Notes: a model not told the origin generated them from the letters alone. 64,000 nt of DNA from Prochlorococcus marinus str. MIT 1013 (GCF_027359395.1 NZ_CP114778.1:1860001-1924000); one strand, 5' to 3'; positions 34,137 to 42,393 are shown, counted from the first letter of the stretch. Numbers and translations: made by a program.

Positions 34137-34224
34137 TTTTAAAATGACTTAATTAACTGATACTCTAAATCTATATAAAAATCTCGTTAAGTGGTTATTT
34201 AGATAATCTTTATTAGTGATTTTT

Positions 34225-35691
34225 TTATATTACTGAATTAAATCTTGACCATAATTCATCTTCATTTTCTAGTCCTACAGACACTCTTAATAAGTGTTCC
34301 GAGACCCCGCAACTTTCAGCCCATTTTAATTCTTTGAAGTGAGCCAACTGAACATATGGACAAACCAATGTAAAATTTGTACCTAAACTTGGTCCTTTGC
34401 TTACTCTTAATGAATCATAAACTCTTTTTGATTCTTCAATTCCTCCTTTAAGTTCAAACGATAATAGACATCCATAACCTCCTCCTTCTTTTAATAGCGA
34501 ATTAAAATTTTTACAATATTGTGGATGTAACACTTTTGAAATTTCTTTTTTTGTTTCTAATTTTTCTTTCAGCTTTAAGCAAGAAATGTTTAACCTTCTT
34601 AAGCGATCCTCTACGTCTCGACTAGTTTTTTCAAGCTCGATAGCATCTGAATCAGATAGGGTAGATAATGCAACTTTTGGAATGATCTCAGCTAATTCCT
34701 TTTTCCATTTGGAGTAAGGACTTATGACAGTACTGCCAGCAAGAATATCTCCTCTCCCAGCAAAACTTTTTGTAAGTGAGCTAAAAACCACATCTGCATA
34801 AGGAGTAAGATGAACGTTTAGAGATGAACCGATGGTGTCGTCAACGATGATTGGGATGTTTTTATCTTGCGCTAATTTTGAAATAGATATCAGGTCAACA
34901 CATTGCAATAGAGGATTACTAGGTATTTCTATGATTAATGCTGCTGGATTCTTTTTGTCTAGTTCTTCTTTTATATGACTTAATGTTGTTTTGACGATGA
35001 GATCGCCTCCTTGGAAAATAATTTGAGGGAGTTTAAGCACATCAACATATGGGAAGCCTATTTGAAGCGTCGAAGAATTTCCTTTGATACATTTTATCGC
35101 TGAAAGAATAGTCGTTAAGGCAGCCATTCCTGATCGATGTAGTCGTATGAGACTGCTATCGCAATTATATATAGTTGCTAAATGATTACGGATTTTACCT
35201 CGAGCGCAATGACCATCTGAAGTGGCGGGTTCTCTCTCTCTTCCAAGGGCAATTGCAGCTTCGCGTGATGATAATCCAAGACCAGTATGTTGCCAGAAGG
35301 CTTTTGCTGAAGGAGTACTCTTTTGGTCAACAATTAAACATGAAATACCAAGAAAATCTTCTATTTTTGAAGAACAATCAGAATTTTTTCGATGACAATA
35401 TTTTTGAGCATTCAAAGCAGAAGCTCTATTGGGATAAGGCCAACTACTCTGCTGTGATTCACCATGAAATTCAAGTGATTTACGAGCCACCTCAGCAACA
35501 AAAGGGTTAAACCCAAATCTAGGATAAATTGCTTTTAATGAATCTATACAGGCTGGAATCTTCTCTTCGTAGGCGATTACATCTTCCCATCTGGGTAATG
35601 CAACAGATACGGCATGTGGCCTGTTCGGTAGAGGCTCTCCTAAATCTTTAGCACTCCAGCAAGGATCATTGAGTAAATTTCTTTCAGTCAA
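34225..35691 (-). CDS. Cystathionine gamma-synthase-like PLP enzyme with N-terminal extension
   Basis: A 488-residue Cys/Met-metabolism PLP enzyme. The PLP Lys is in VVFSSLTKSFAGRGDILAG, and LRVSVGLENEDELW is the C-terminal fold signature. About 100-150 residues precede the catalytic fold, including a Cys-rich YCHRKNSDCSSKIEDFLG stretch, which is longer than bacterial MetB (near 390). Its start overlaps the stop of the upstream paralogue by 4 nt. Probably cystathionine gamma-synthase for methionine, exact step uncertain. Confidence 0.75.
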   Translation of the reverse strand: MTERNLLNDPCWSAKDLGEPLPNRPHAVSVALPRWEDVIAYEEKIPACIDSLKAIYPRFGFNPFVAEVARKSLEFHGESQQSSWPYPNRASALNAQKYCHRKNSDCSSKIEDFLGISCLIVDQKSTPSAKAFWQHTGLGLSSREAAIALGREREPATSDGHCARGKIRNHLATIYNCDSSLIRLHRSGMAALTTILSAIKCIKGNSSTLQIGFPYVDVLKLPQIIFQGGDLIVKTTLSHIKEELDKKNPAALIIEIPSNPLLQCVDLISISKLAQDKNIPIIVDDTIGSSLNVHLTPYADVVFSSLTKSFAGRGDILAGSTVISPYSKWKKELAEIIPKVALSTLSDSDAIELEKTSRDVEDRLRRLNISCLKLKEKLETKKEISKVLHPQYCKNFNSLLKEGGGYGCLLSFELKGGIEESKRVYDSLRVSKGPSLGTNFTLVCPYVQLAHFKELKWAESCGVSEHLLRVSVGLENEDELWSRFNSVI

Positions 35692-36857
35692 GAGATGTTT
35701 CCCAAGGCTTGATTTAAATCAGCACCCAAGTCCTCAATATCTTCACATCCGACGGAAAATCGAATAAGTGAATCAGTAATTCCAATCTTTAATTTGGTTT
35801 CTTTGGGAACTGATGCGTGAGTCATTGTCGCTGGGTGGCAAACAAGGCTTTCAATCCCTCCGAGACTTTCTGCCATTTTGAAGTAATGAAGACTTTTGCA
35901 AAATGAAAAAGTTTGGGCTTGAGTTGCGTTAACAGTGGCAGTAACAATTGCTCCTCCCAGAGTCATTTGCTTTTGTGCTAATTTACATTGTGGATGATCA
36001 CTCCTGAAGGGATATCGAACTGATTTTATTGCTGGATTGTCGGCTAATTGATTAGCTATTATAGATGCATTATTTATTTGTCTTTCTAAGCGAAGTGGAA
36101 GAGTTTTTATCCCCCTAGTAATAAGCCAGCAATCAAAAGGAGAAGGATTTAAGCCAAGAGCTTTTTGGGCGAAATTTAGCTTGTCTTTCCATAAGGTATT
36201 GTTTGTGCATACCGCACCTCCAAGTGCATCTGAGTGACCATTGATATACTTTGTCGTGCTAGTTAAAGATAAGGTCGCGCCAAGTTCAAGAGGTCTTTGT
36301 AATAGAGGTGTTGCAAAAGTATTGTCTACAACAACAGGAATCTGCATTTTATTTGAGACATGACAAATCCCTTCAATATCAATAATTTTAAGGAGTGGGT
36401 TGGTCGGACTTTCGATCCAAATCATCGCGGGTTTGTGATTTGAAATGACTTCTTGAAAATTGGGCTTGGTAAAGTCTATCCATTGAGTTTTTAATCCAAA
36501 ACGATTAAAAACTTGTTCAAATAATCTCACCGTACACCCATAAAGGTTCTCCTCACAAAGGATTAAGTCTCCAGCCTTAAGAGAGGAGACTATTGCTGTA
36601 ATTGCAGCGACTCCAGAACTAAATACACTTGCAAACTGACATTCTTCCAGATCAGACAAAACTGATTCAAGAATTCGAAAATTTGGATTTCCCGAACGAG
36701 TGTAGTCAAAGCCACCCTCATTACCATGAACGAACGTTGAGGTTGGGAAGATTGGAGGCATTATTGATCCAGTCTCTTCAGAAAAATTTTCTTTGTGATG
36801 AATGACTCTTGTGTTTACCCCAGCGCTGAACTTCTTCTCTCTATTTACTGAGCCCAT
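35688..36857 (-). CDS. metB: Cystathionine gamma-synthase / lyase
   Basis: A 389-residue PLP enzyme. Markers are FVHGNEGGFDYTRSGNPNFR, FSSGVAAITAIVSSLKAGD, VVDNTFATPLLQRPLELGA, the PLP Lys in TSTTKYINGHSDALGGAVC, and ESLGGIESLVCHPATMTHAS. Either MetB or a beta/gamma lyase; sequence alone cannot decide. ATGA-coupled to the next gene. Confidence 0.82.
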   Translation of the reverse strand: MGSVNREKKFSAGVNTRVIHHKENFSEETGSIMPPIFPTSTFVHGNEGGFDYTRSGNPNFRILESVLSDLEECQFASVFSSGVAAITAIVSSLKAGDLILCEENLYGCTVRLFEQVFNRFGLKTQWIDFTKPNFQEVISNHKPAMIWIESPTNPLLKIIDIEGICHVSNKMQIPVVVDNTFATPLLQRPLELGATLSLTSTTKYINGHSDALGGAVCTNNTLWKDKLNFAQKALGLNPSPFDCWLITRGIKTLPLRLERQINNASIIANQLADNPAIKSVRYPFRSDHPQCKLAQKQMTLGGAIVTATVNATQAQTFSFCKSLHYFKMAESLGGIESLVCHPATMTHASVPKETKLKIGITDSLIRFSVGCEDIEDLGADLNQALGNIS

Positions 36858-36895
36858 ATCCTTTGAGTTGTTTTCTATAGGTTATAGAAAAACAT

Positions 36896-36920
36896 GAAAA
36901 AGCCCCTAAAAAAAGGGGCT
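36896..36920 (-). terminator. Minus-strand terminator upstream of metB (possible small RNA end)
   Basis: Stem AGCCCCT (36901-36907) / AGGGGCT (36914-36920). On the minus strand it is followed by CTTTTTCATG. It sits 5' of metB, so the transcript it ends must start at higher coordinates, where no minus gene exists until 37988. The stretch 36921-37167 may encode an untranslated minus-strand RNA. No other feature seen there. Confidence 0.5.
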
Positions 36921-37167
36921 CCATAATTAAATTTAATGAGAAATAAGCTATGTGTAGTTTTATACCTTTCTTGAGTAATACATAAGTTCAGCTATGGCAG
37001 TTAAATCAAAAGAAAATTAGGTTGGACTTTAGTTTGACTGAATATTCCACAGATCGCACAATACACGCGAAATTAATCTGATTGGCTATCCGTACAAACT
37101 CATTATCACGATTATCTTGTTTAGGAGCGAGCATTAAAAAAAACTAAGAAAACCAAATTAGTTTGCG

Positions 37168-37338
37168 ATGAATCTATTCGAAAGTATTTTTCATAATCAA
37201 GTCTTGATGACTTTCCTGATTGCATCAATATGGATCGTTCCAGGTTTTGTATTTAGCAGAATGACAAATCAAAAATCCAAGCGAAGAGAACTTGCAAGAC
37301 AAGCTAAGAGAGTGTCAAAACTTTATCCTTCTTCTTAG
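37168..37338 (+). CDS. Small single-TM protein (56 aa)
   Basis: MNLFESIFHNQVLMTFLIAS then IWIVPGFVFSRMTNQKSKRR and a basic tail ending KLYPSS. One membrane helix, positively charged C-terminus. Not recognised. First of the tiny genes that fill 37-46.5 kb. Confidence 0.55.
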   Translation: MNLFESIFHNQVLMTFLIASIWIVPGFVFSRMTNQKSKRRELARQAKRVSKLYPSS

Positions 37339-37600
37339 TTTGAGAAAGGTCAAAAGTAATAGTACATCTTCCTAAAAAAAAATTGCGAGCTTAATCATTT
37401 ATCAATGAGCTCAGGATATCTAGCAAAAGCCCCTTACGAGATTTGTATAATCCAAGTATTTTTCTAATTGACTTATAAAATAAACTAATAGGTAAAAATA
37501 ACCCGAACTGGTTAGCCCTCCATCGACCGACCTATGAGAAAAAAGAACTAACTTCTATATTAATTGCAACCTCATATAAGTAACTAGAAAACGATTAGCT

Positions 37601-37711
37601 ATGCACGCAATAACTAAAATTACTGCTACTAAGCTGTTGCTTCTTTTTAATCTGCCAGCAATCCTTTTATTGGCCGGGGCTTTCGAAATTGGTTCTTCTG
37701 TACTTGCATAA
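37601..37711 (+). CDS. Small single-TM protein (36 aa)
   Basis: MHAITKITATKLLLLFNLPA then ILLLAGAFEIGSSVLA. A basic N-terminus and a hydrophobic helix, like a short membrane subunit or signal-anchor. After it an ATG-less frame (about 37714-37830, ESKVKKYTPLFVVGKLAIFT then GFLLYMMQG) looks like another small membrane peptide, start unclear. The stretch 37339-37600 holds nothing I can name. Confidence 0.45.
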   Translation: MHAITKITATKLLLLFNLPAILLLAGAFEIGSSVLA

Positions 37712-37833
37712 TTATTACTTCATTTCAAGAAAGATTTAATGAATCAAAAGTTAAAAAGTATACTCCTCTTTTTGTCGTTGGAAAGCTAGCCATTTTTACA
37801 GGGTTTCTTCTTTACATGATGCAGGGGTAAGAA

Positions 37834-37920
37834 ATGACAACATAAGAAAGAATTAAAGCTGCTGAACTACGAATTAAAGAACTACAAACTCTTCTTCAAT
37901 ACTTGAAGAACGAGAAGTGA
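37834..37920 (+). pseudogene. Tiny coiled-coil gene with nonsense codon
   Basis: ATG ACA ACA TAA GAA AGA ATT: the frame opens, stops at codon 4 and then continues as ERIKAAELRIKELQTLLQYL KNEK. One change of TAA to CAA would restore MTTQERIKAAELRIKELQ, a short heptad-repeat peptide of a type common in Prochlorococcus. Likely a recent nonsense mutation, or translation starts downstream. Confidence 0.4.
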
Positions 37921-37987
37921 AATCTATTAAGAAGTTTCCCCAACACTGAAAATTTTTTGATAGGTTTTTTAAGAATTTAAGTTACTT

Positions 37988-38089
37988 TTACCACTCAGAG
38001 TCTTCTAGAAGATTTGAATAATCGTTGTAATCAAAAAACAGGTCTTCCTCTAATACTTCTTCCAGAGTGATTCTATGGAAATAAGTCAT
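37988..38089 (-). CDS. Small acidic protein (33 aa)
   Basis: MTYFHRITLEEVLEEDLFFD then YNDYSNLLEDSEW. Soluble, strongly acidic. Start overlaps the stop of the upstream membrane peptide (ATGA), so the pair are coupled. Confidence 0.45.
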   Translation of the reverse strand: MTYFHRITLEEVLEEDLFFDYNDYSNLLEDSEW

Positions 38090-38226
38090 GCTTCACCTCG
38101 AAAAGGTGAGTTGTAATAAGCTTTGTTGACTGTATAAAGTGTGTAAAGAGATACAGCGATCCCTAAAAAACCTACAACTAAGATTGGAGAGAATGATGGA
38201 AAATCATAAGTAGGAATTGAAGTCAT
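38086..38226 (-). CDS. Small single-TM protein (46 aa)
   Basis: MTSIPTYDFPSFSPILVVGF then LGIAVSLYTLYTVNKAYYNS and PFRGEA. The layout (short soluble N-terminus, helix, basic tail) resembles small photosystem subunits but no match is certain. Coupled to the acidic 33-aa protein downstream. Confidence 0.5.
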   Translation of the reverse strand: MTSIPTYDFPSFSPILVVGFLGIAVSLYTLYTVNKAYYNSPFRGEA

Positions 38227-38320
38227 AATGATATAAATGATGACTGATATGTTCTAAAGCATCTGCATGCTTTTTGATTGAGGCTTGTACGACAAATTTT
38301 TACGCTTAACACGACAAAGG

Positions 38321-38851
38321 CTAAGGATCAAAAAACTCAGTAAGTGATAAATCATTTCTTTTTAACAACGCAAAAGTTGTACCCTTGTAACCTTTGCATA
38401 TACGTAAGTCGGGAGATAATACAGTTGTATCTAGCCAACCTTTTTGAGTCTTTTTTATTTCTGATAGGAAACTAATCTTTTTACCTAGTAACTTTGGACC
38501 TATTATTCCTGCTTTTTTAAAGCTAACGTTTATACGTTTCTGATCAATGATTTCTAAGCTAGCAAGAATGTTAGTAGAAAATAGCTTTCCGGCAAAACCT
38601 TTTGGTCTTAATAAATTTAGTCCTCTACTTCTCTTTGGCTCAAGTATCTGTAAGTTATCTAATAGCGGTGAATAATTTAAAAGAGGTGAGTTAGAAGTAC
38701 TCCATCTAAGTTCCCATACACCTGTGAGCAGATCAATTTGTTTTGTTATGTCTACAGAGGATTCGCTTTCAGATAGTTTTATGAGCTCTACGATCTGATT
38801 TGATTTAGGGGTATGTTCAAGAACTTCTATCAATTTTGATACTGCATTCAT
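38321..38851 (-). CDS. PAP/fibrillin-family protein
   Basis: A 176-residue lipocalin-like protein with LLTGVWELRWSTSNSPLLNY and LFSTNILASLEIIDQKRINV, then TVLSPDLRICKGYKGTTFAL. The GxWELLYTTS-like start and the C-terminal DxxLRI.RG..G pattern are those of plastid-lipid-associated fibrillins, which associate with thylakoids and stress responses. Behind a string of tiny genes on the same strand. Confidence 0.72.
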   Translation of the reverse strand: MNAVSKLIEVLEHTPKSNQIVELIKLSESESSVDITKQIDLLTGVWELRWSTSNSPLLNYSPLLDNLQILEPKRSRGLNLLRPKGFAGKLFSTNILASLEIIDQKRINVSFKKAGIIGPKLLGKKISFLSEIKKTQKGWLDTTVLSPDLRICKGYKGTTFALLKRNDLSLTEFFDP

Positions 38852-38871
38852 GATTATTGTTTGTTTAAAAC

Positions 38872-39069
38872 CTACAGTTGTTCGATATTTATCTGGTTGA
38901 CATAAAGAACGTGTGGCTGGTCTTTACTCCCCTCACTTGCTTGAATCCACTCTTTATACTCTTCTGTTAGAGCTTTTTTATCAAGCCCATCAAGTTCCAT
39001 TAGTCTCTTTGAAGCATCATTCATTGTTACTTCAAGAGTTCTTTTCAAGCTGATAGTTGGAATTTTCAT
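38872..39069 (-). CDS. Small protein of paralogous family A (EWI motif)
   Basis: A 65-residue protein with a helix containing KRLMELDGLDKKALTEEYKE then WIQASEG and an end VLYVNQINI. The (Y/F)xEW(I/T)...(V/I)LF(V/I)N core also occurs at 45173-45376 and 45930-46145. Function unknown. Start overlaps the upstream stop (ATGA). An internal ATG (MNDASK) is also possible. Confidence 0.55.
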   Translation of the reverse strand: MKIPTISLKRTLEVTMNDASKRLMELDGLDKKALTEEYKEWIQASEGSKDQPHVLYVNQINIEQL

Positions 39070-39167
39070 ACAAAGTTACCAATTAGAGAGTCAGCTAAAA
39101 AAGTGCAAACAACAAAAGCGAAAGTCATCGCTAGTGGTTTTTGAAATAAATCATTAGAAGAGTTCAT
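39066..39167 (-). CDS. Small single-TM protein (33 aa)
   Basis: MNSSNDLFQKPLAMTFAFVV then CTFLADSLIGNFV. One hydrophobic helix. ATGA-coupled to the family A protein downstream. Confidence 0.45.
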   Translation of the reverse strand: MNSSNDLFQKPLAMTFAFVVCTFLADSLIGNFV

Positions 39168-39176
39168 TGGATTTTT

Positions 39177-39293
39177 TTAGTAGTGACCAATTGAGCTAAC
39201 GAAGCATGCTAAAGCTCCGCAATAAATAAAAAACAAACTCATTTCTAATGGTCTGCGACTAAAAAATGAGAGGTAGAAAGTAGTTGATTTCAT
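39177..39293 (-). CDS. Small single-TM protein (38 aa)
   Basis: MKSTTFYLSFFSRRPLEMSL then FFIYCGALACFVSSIGHY. Hydrophobic C-terminal half. 9 nt upstream of the next small gene, so part of the same minus-strand string. Confidence 0.42.
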   Translation of the reverse strand: MKSTTFYLSFFSRRPLEMSLFFIYCGALACFVSSIGHY

Positions 39294-39301
39294 GTGGGTA
39301 G

Positions 39302-39409
39302 CTAAAACAATTTAAAATGATTGTTTGCTTTTTTCTTTGCTGCTTTTTGTATACGGCAAAGCTCAGTAATCTCTGGTTTAGGGATGCTGAAAGGGGTAAA
39401 CAATTTCAT
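39302..39409 (-). CDS. Small basic protein (35 aa)
   Basis: MKLFTPFSIPKPEITELCRI then QKAAKKKANNHFKLF. Strong Shine-Dalgarno (GGGAGA) before the ATG makes it more credible than its length suggests. First gene of the minus-strand string 38321-39409. Confidence 0.48.
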   Translation of the reverse strand: MKLFTPFSIPKPEITELCRIQKAAKKKANNHFKLF

Positions 39410-39549
39410 AAAAATCTCCCTTTTACTCTTCAGTTTTAAGGCATTTGAAAGTTATGTAGATGTGTAGAACCCCCTAATAAAAAGTCGTACTTTTACTACA
39501 ACGCACTACCTTCATAGCTTCTTATTATTTGAGAGTTTTTTGATCAACT

Positions 39550-39642
39550 ATGTTCACGCCATATCACTCAATAATGTTTGGGATACTGTTAATAGTTAGT
39601 TCTACCTCAATTTTTAAAATGTCTGCAGCAGAACCTAGTTAG
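39550..39642 (+). CDS. Small hydrophobic protein (30 aa)
   Basis: MFTPYHSIMFGILLIVSSTS then IFKMSAAEPS. One helix. Length alone makes it uncertain. Confidence 0.32.
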   Translation: MFTPYHSIMFGILLIVSSTSIFKMSAAEPS

Positions 39643-39703
39643 TCACAACAAGTTTAACAAATATTAATTAGCATCATTTTCACTTGTCCTTACTTATCTA
39701 GAC

Positions 39704-39817
39704 ATGAGTAGGACAAGAAAACTAAATACATTTAATCATTTTTTAGTTCCAATTCCGGAAAATGCGAAACAGCTTTCATATGCAGAAAGGGAATCAATGG
39801 GTAAAAGAATTCTATAA
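39704..39817 (+). CDS. Small basic protein (37 aa)
   Basis: MSRTRKLNTFNHFLVPIPEN then AKQLSYAERESMGKRIL. Soluble and basic. Not recognised. Confidence 0.38.
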   Translation: MSRTRKLNTFNHFLVPIPENAKQLSYAERESMGKRIL

Positions 39818-39903
39818 TTGTCTTATGTTTATAGTTAACCGAACCATTGAATCTCACAAAACTCATTTGATTCTTTGATCGTATATGTATTCGATATAAA
39901 TTA

Positions 39904-40077
39904 ATGAAGAAATTAATTCCGTTATTACTCCTTTCATCTGCAACTCTTTACTCCACGATTGGTTCAGTGCCTATTAATGCTATGGGCTGCAATTCATCTG
40001 CCAACAAAGCCGAAGTGGTTTGTGCTGAAGGTGATATTGATTGTGAAAACAAACTAATAGAAGATCGAATCAATTAA
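39904..40077 (+). CDS. Small secreted protein with four cysteines
   Basis: A 57-residue protein. Signal peptide MKKLIPLLLLSSATLYSTIG then SVPINA, mature part with Cys in GCNSSANK, VVCAEG and DCENK. Probably periplasmic. Only 1 nt before the next start, so possibly an operon 39904-40343. Confidence 0.55.
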   Translation: MKKLIPLLLLSSATLYSTIGSVPINAMGCNSSANKAEVVCAEGDIDCENKLIEDRIN

Positions 40078-40078
40078 A

Positions 40079-40210
40079 ATGTCAATTCACACTCCTGATT
40101 TTTACGAATCAATTGTCGAAGCCTGTCAGCGTGTTGAGCTCTGGGGGGTTGAATTACCTTCTAATACTCCTACTCAGTTAGAAATTGATTTTAATCTTAA
40201 TAATGCTTAG
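40079..40210 (+). CDS. Small acidic protein (43 aa)
   Basis: MSIHTPDFYESIVEACQRVE then LWGVELPSNTPTQLEIDFNL. Soluble. Overlaps the following gene by 8 nt. Confidence 0.48.
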   Translation: MSIHTPDFYESIVEACQRVELWGVELPSNTPTQLEIDFNLNNA

Positions 40211-40343
40211 CCAATTAATTGTTGTTTGTTCAGCGGGTTTGCTTGCCCTGGGTGGTATTTGGGTATTGATTTCTGGTTTTGATGATGACGATAATGATGG
40301 AGATGGCATGACTTACCCAGAGTTGCAGGGATTGGGGACTTAG
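40203..40343 (+). CDS. Small single-TM protein with acidic tail (46 aa)
   Basis: MLSQLIVVCSAGLLALGGIW then VLISGFDDDDNDGDGMTYPE. One helix followed by a run of aspartates that could bind calcium or magnesium. Confidence 0.5.
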   Translation: MLSQLIVVCSAGLLALGGIWVLISGFDDDDNDGDGMTYPELQGLGT

Positions 40344-40421
40344 TCACGGAAATAATCTTTTTTTAAAGGTCTACTTAATGATGCTTTTTCTCATAAAGTG
40401 AAAGCAAAAGAAAAGTCCCTT

Positions 40422-40553
40422 ATGGCTGATATTAAATTAAATTCTGATTCAGATGATGTAGGAACCAAATTCAAGATCATTGGAATTTCAGTTACATTGG
40501 GTTTAAATGCAACCGTTTTTATTTGGTATTTTTTCTTTTCAGGTCTTACCTAA
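40422..40553 (+). CDS. Small single-TM protein (43 aa)
   Basis: MADIKLNSDSDDVGTKFKII then GISVTLGLNATVFIWYFFFS. Soluble N-terminus, hydrophobic C-terminal helix. Confidence 0.48.
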   Translation: MADIKLNSDSDDVGTKFKIIGISVTLGLNATVFIWYFFFSGLT

Positions 40554-40608
40554 GCCTTGTCTTGAATCGATTATTTGTCTATAAGATATAGAAGGGTGAT
40601 TTAAAAAT

Positions 40609-40782
40609 GTGGTCAAAGAAATTACTATCTACGAAACTTTTGATGGGTCTAGGTTTGACTCTCTTCACGAAGCCAATAATTACGAAGATCGTTTAAAGAA
40701 TCAGGCTATAAGATCGTTATGCAATCACGACTATGACGAATGGGAAGACTATATGTTCACTTTATCTAAGGAAAACAGCTAA
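40609..40782 (+). CDS. Small hypothetical protein (57 aa)
   Basis: GTG start: MVKEITIYETFDGSRFDSLH then EANNYEDRLKNQAIRSLCNH. The motif YETFDGxxFDSxxEAxxYE resembles short phage and cyanobacterial proteins that carry a minimal strand-helix unit. An ATG two bases earlier opens a different, less convincing frame. Confidence 0.5.
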   Translation: MVKEITIYETFDGSRFDSLHEANNYEDRLKNQAIRSLCNHDYDEWEDYMFTLSKENS

Positions 40783-40876
40783 AAAAGGATTTCATTGCTC
40801 CACCGCTCAACAGAATTAGGAGTTATGCCGTAAAAAGCACCAATCTTTTCACAACTTCATAAAAACCCTTATGGCT

Positions 40877-41158
40877 TTAATTCTTGAAATCTACAAATTG
40901 ATTGATAACTGCTTTAAAACTAGAAATCCATCTACCTATTCTTGATGAAGAAGTAAGAGATTTAGTTAAAAGTTCTATTTGTTCTTCTCTCTCTTTGTAT
41001 TTAACTTCCAGTTCGTTTTTTGCAATAGCAAGGTTTTCTTGTTGAATAGAGCAATCATTCTTTCCTTCCCAGTCGTTGATACTTGCTTCTAATTCTTCAA
41101 TATCCATAGTCCTGTACTTGCTTATAAGTATTTGTATATCATCAGGTTCGGGATGCAT
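40877..41158 (-). CDS. Hypothetical helical protein
   Basis: About 93 residues from ATG 41158 (MHPEPDDIQILISKYRTMDI), with a helical stretch rich in Glu and Lys and a C-terminal amphipathic helix (RIGRWISSFKAVINQFVDFK). TTG 41179 would add 7 residues. Not recognised. Confidence 0.48.
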   Translation of the reverse strand: MHPEPDDIQILISKYRTMDIEELEASINDWEGKNDCSIQQENLAIAKNELEVKYKEREEQIELLTKSLTSSSRIGRWISSFKAVINQFVDFKN

Positions 41159-41416
41159 GAAAAGTGATTTATTTACCAACGGAATCTAACTCGTAAAAAA
41201 AATATCAAGGATGGGTAAACACACTCGTGTTTGGGCTATTTATACTTATCAGGATCATCAGTGGATCTAATCATTGAATAAAGATCTCTCTAATTAGTTG
41301 CTGTCTTTAGTGTTTGAGGTTTATATCTATCAAGGATTAGAAGAAGCCGTACCGGACCGAATCTTTACCTTAAAAAGCCGATGCTTTACATTTCTTTACA
41401 TAAATTATTTTCAGTA

Positions 41417-41626
41417 ATGACTTCTTCTCCTTCTTCTTCTCAGGTAATCACTGAGTACGGCAAGCAAAACATCTTTGGCCGTGAAACACAGCCCCAGCTT
41501 GTCGAGGATTACACAAGTTATCCAGAAGAAGCAGAAAAGACAAATGGTCGTTGGGCGATGATTGGCTTTTTTAGTCTTCTCGTTTCTTACTTCACAACTG
41601 GTCAAATCATTCCTGGAATCTTTTGA
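41417..41626 (+). CDS. hli: High-light-inducible protein (hli 1)
   Basis: A 69-residue HLIP. The single TM helix carries the chlorophyll-binding motif AEKTNGRWAMIGFFS followed by the multicopy signature TTGQIIPGIF. HLIPs bind chlorophyll and carotenoids and protect photosystem assembly. First of six genes, each overlapping or abutting the next (41417-42335). ATG 41417 follows an extended N-terminus of low complexity (SSPSSS). Confidence 0.85.
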   Translation: MTSSPSSSQVITEYGKQNIFGRETQPQLVEDYTSYPEEAEKTNGRWAMIGFFSLLVSYFTTGQIIPGIF

Positions 41627-41787
41627 CTTCTGAATCACCTTCAGCATCTGGCAACTACATCAACGTAGTTGAGAAGTTCAAACCAGAAGATGCCGAGAAA
41701 ACAAATGGTCGCTGGGCAATGCTCGGCATGATCGCTCTACTCGGTGCCTACTCAATAACCCACCAAATCATTCCTGGAATCTTCTAA
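41623..41787 (+). CDS. hli: High-light-inducible protein (hli 2)
   Basis: A 54-residue HLIP with PEDAEKTNGRWAMLGMIALL and ITHQIIPGIF. TTG start overlaps the previous stop by 4 nt (TTGA). The Glu, Asn and Arg of the pigment-binding motif are all kept. Confidence 0.82.
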   Translation: MTSESPSASGNYINVVEKFKPEDAEKTNGRWAMLGMIALLGAYSITHQIIPGIF

Positions 41788-41798
41788 AACAATTAATC

Positions 41799-41918
41799 AT
41801 GCAACCATCTAACAAAACAATTCTAGAAAGAAGCATCGGCAGACCAGCCATGATGGCCTTTGTTCTACTAACAGGTATCTACCTAACAACCGGTCAACTT
41901 ATCCCAGGTGTCGTTTAA
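41799..41918 (+). CDS. hli: HLIP-like protein with degenerate motif (hli 3)
   Basis: A 39-residue protein. LERSIGRPAMMAFVLLTGIY keeps Glu and Arg but the Asn is replaced by Ile, while TTGQLIPGVV retains the family tail. Its pigment-binding ability is doubtful. Stop overlaps the next start (TAATG). Confidence 0.75.
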   Translation: MQPSNKTILERSIGRPAMMAFVLLTGIYLTTGQLIPGVV

Positions 41919-42064
41919 TGACTACTCAAAATAACAACAACAGAAACATTGATCCTGAAAAGTTAACTGCAGAGAGACTTAACGGCTATGCAGCATTGTT
42001 TGGATGCATCGCTCTAGTCGGTGCCTATGCAACAACAGGTCAAATCATCCCAGGTTTCGTGTAA
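41918..42064 (+). CDS. hli: HLIP-like protein lacking the motif Arg (hli 4)
   Basis: A 48-residue protein. AERLNGYAALFGCIALVGAY has Tyr in place of the conserved Arg and Leu in place of Met. Tail TTGQIIPGFV is conserved. TAATG overlap on both sides. N-terminus rich in Asn. Confidence 0.75.
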   Translation: MTTQNNNNRNIDPEKLTAERLNGYAALFGCIALVGAYATTGQIIPGFV

Positions 42065-42210
42065 TGAAAAATCAAACCACTGAAACGCCAAGAGTAGAAG
42101 AAGGCAAAGTGTTTGCTGAACGACTTAATGGTCTAGCTGCCTCTGTTGGCTGTTTAGCTCTCATTGGTGCATACTTAACAACAGGTCAAATCATTCCAGG
42201 TTTTGTGTAA
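42064..42210 (+). CDS. hli: HLIP-like protein lacking the motif Arg (hli 5)
   Basis: A 48-residue paralogue of hli 4: AERLNGLAASVGCLALIGAY, then TTGQIIPGFV. Arg again lost (Leu). The two arose by tandem duplication, as their tails are near-identical in DNA as well. Confidence 0.75.
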   Translation: MKNQTTETPRVEEGKVFAERLNGLAASVGCLALIGAYLTTGQIIPGFV

Positions 42211-42335
42211 TGAATAAAGAAACGAACTACTGGAAAACAGCAGAGCAAATGAACGGTCGTTTAGCTATGATGGGTTTCTTTGCTGCAGTCATTAACTACG
42301 GATTCACAGGTTGGATTGTTCCTGGAATTGTTTAG
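42210..42335 (+). CDS. hli: High-light-inducible protein (hli 6)
   Basis: A 41-residue HLIP with complete motif AEQMNGRLAMMGFFAAVINY, tail FTGWIVPGIV. Last gene of the array; the terminator at 42357-42393 follows. Confidence 0.82.
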   Translation: MNKETNYWKTAEQMNGRLAMMGFFAAVINYGFTGWIVPGIV

Positions 42336-42356
42336 GAGTCAATTTACAATCTTTCT

Positions 42357-42393
42357 TTAGCCTCTCCTTTTATTGTAAGGGAGAGGCTTTTTG
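42357..42393 (+). terminator. Terminator of the hli array
   Basis: Stem AGCCTCTCC (42359-42367) / GGAGAGGCT (42380-42388) followed by TTTTT on the plus strand. Confidence 0.8.

Noticed and set aside
35175-35510. 111-codon plus-strand ORF inside the 488-aa PLP enzyme gene
   Set aside because: Antisense shadow. The PLP enzyme frame is complete and the ORF's composition is not protein-like.
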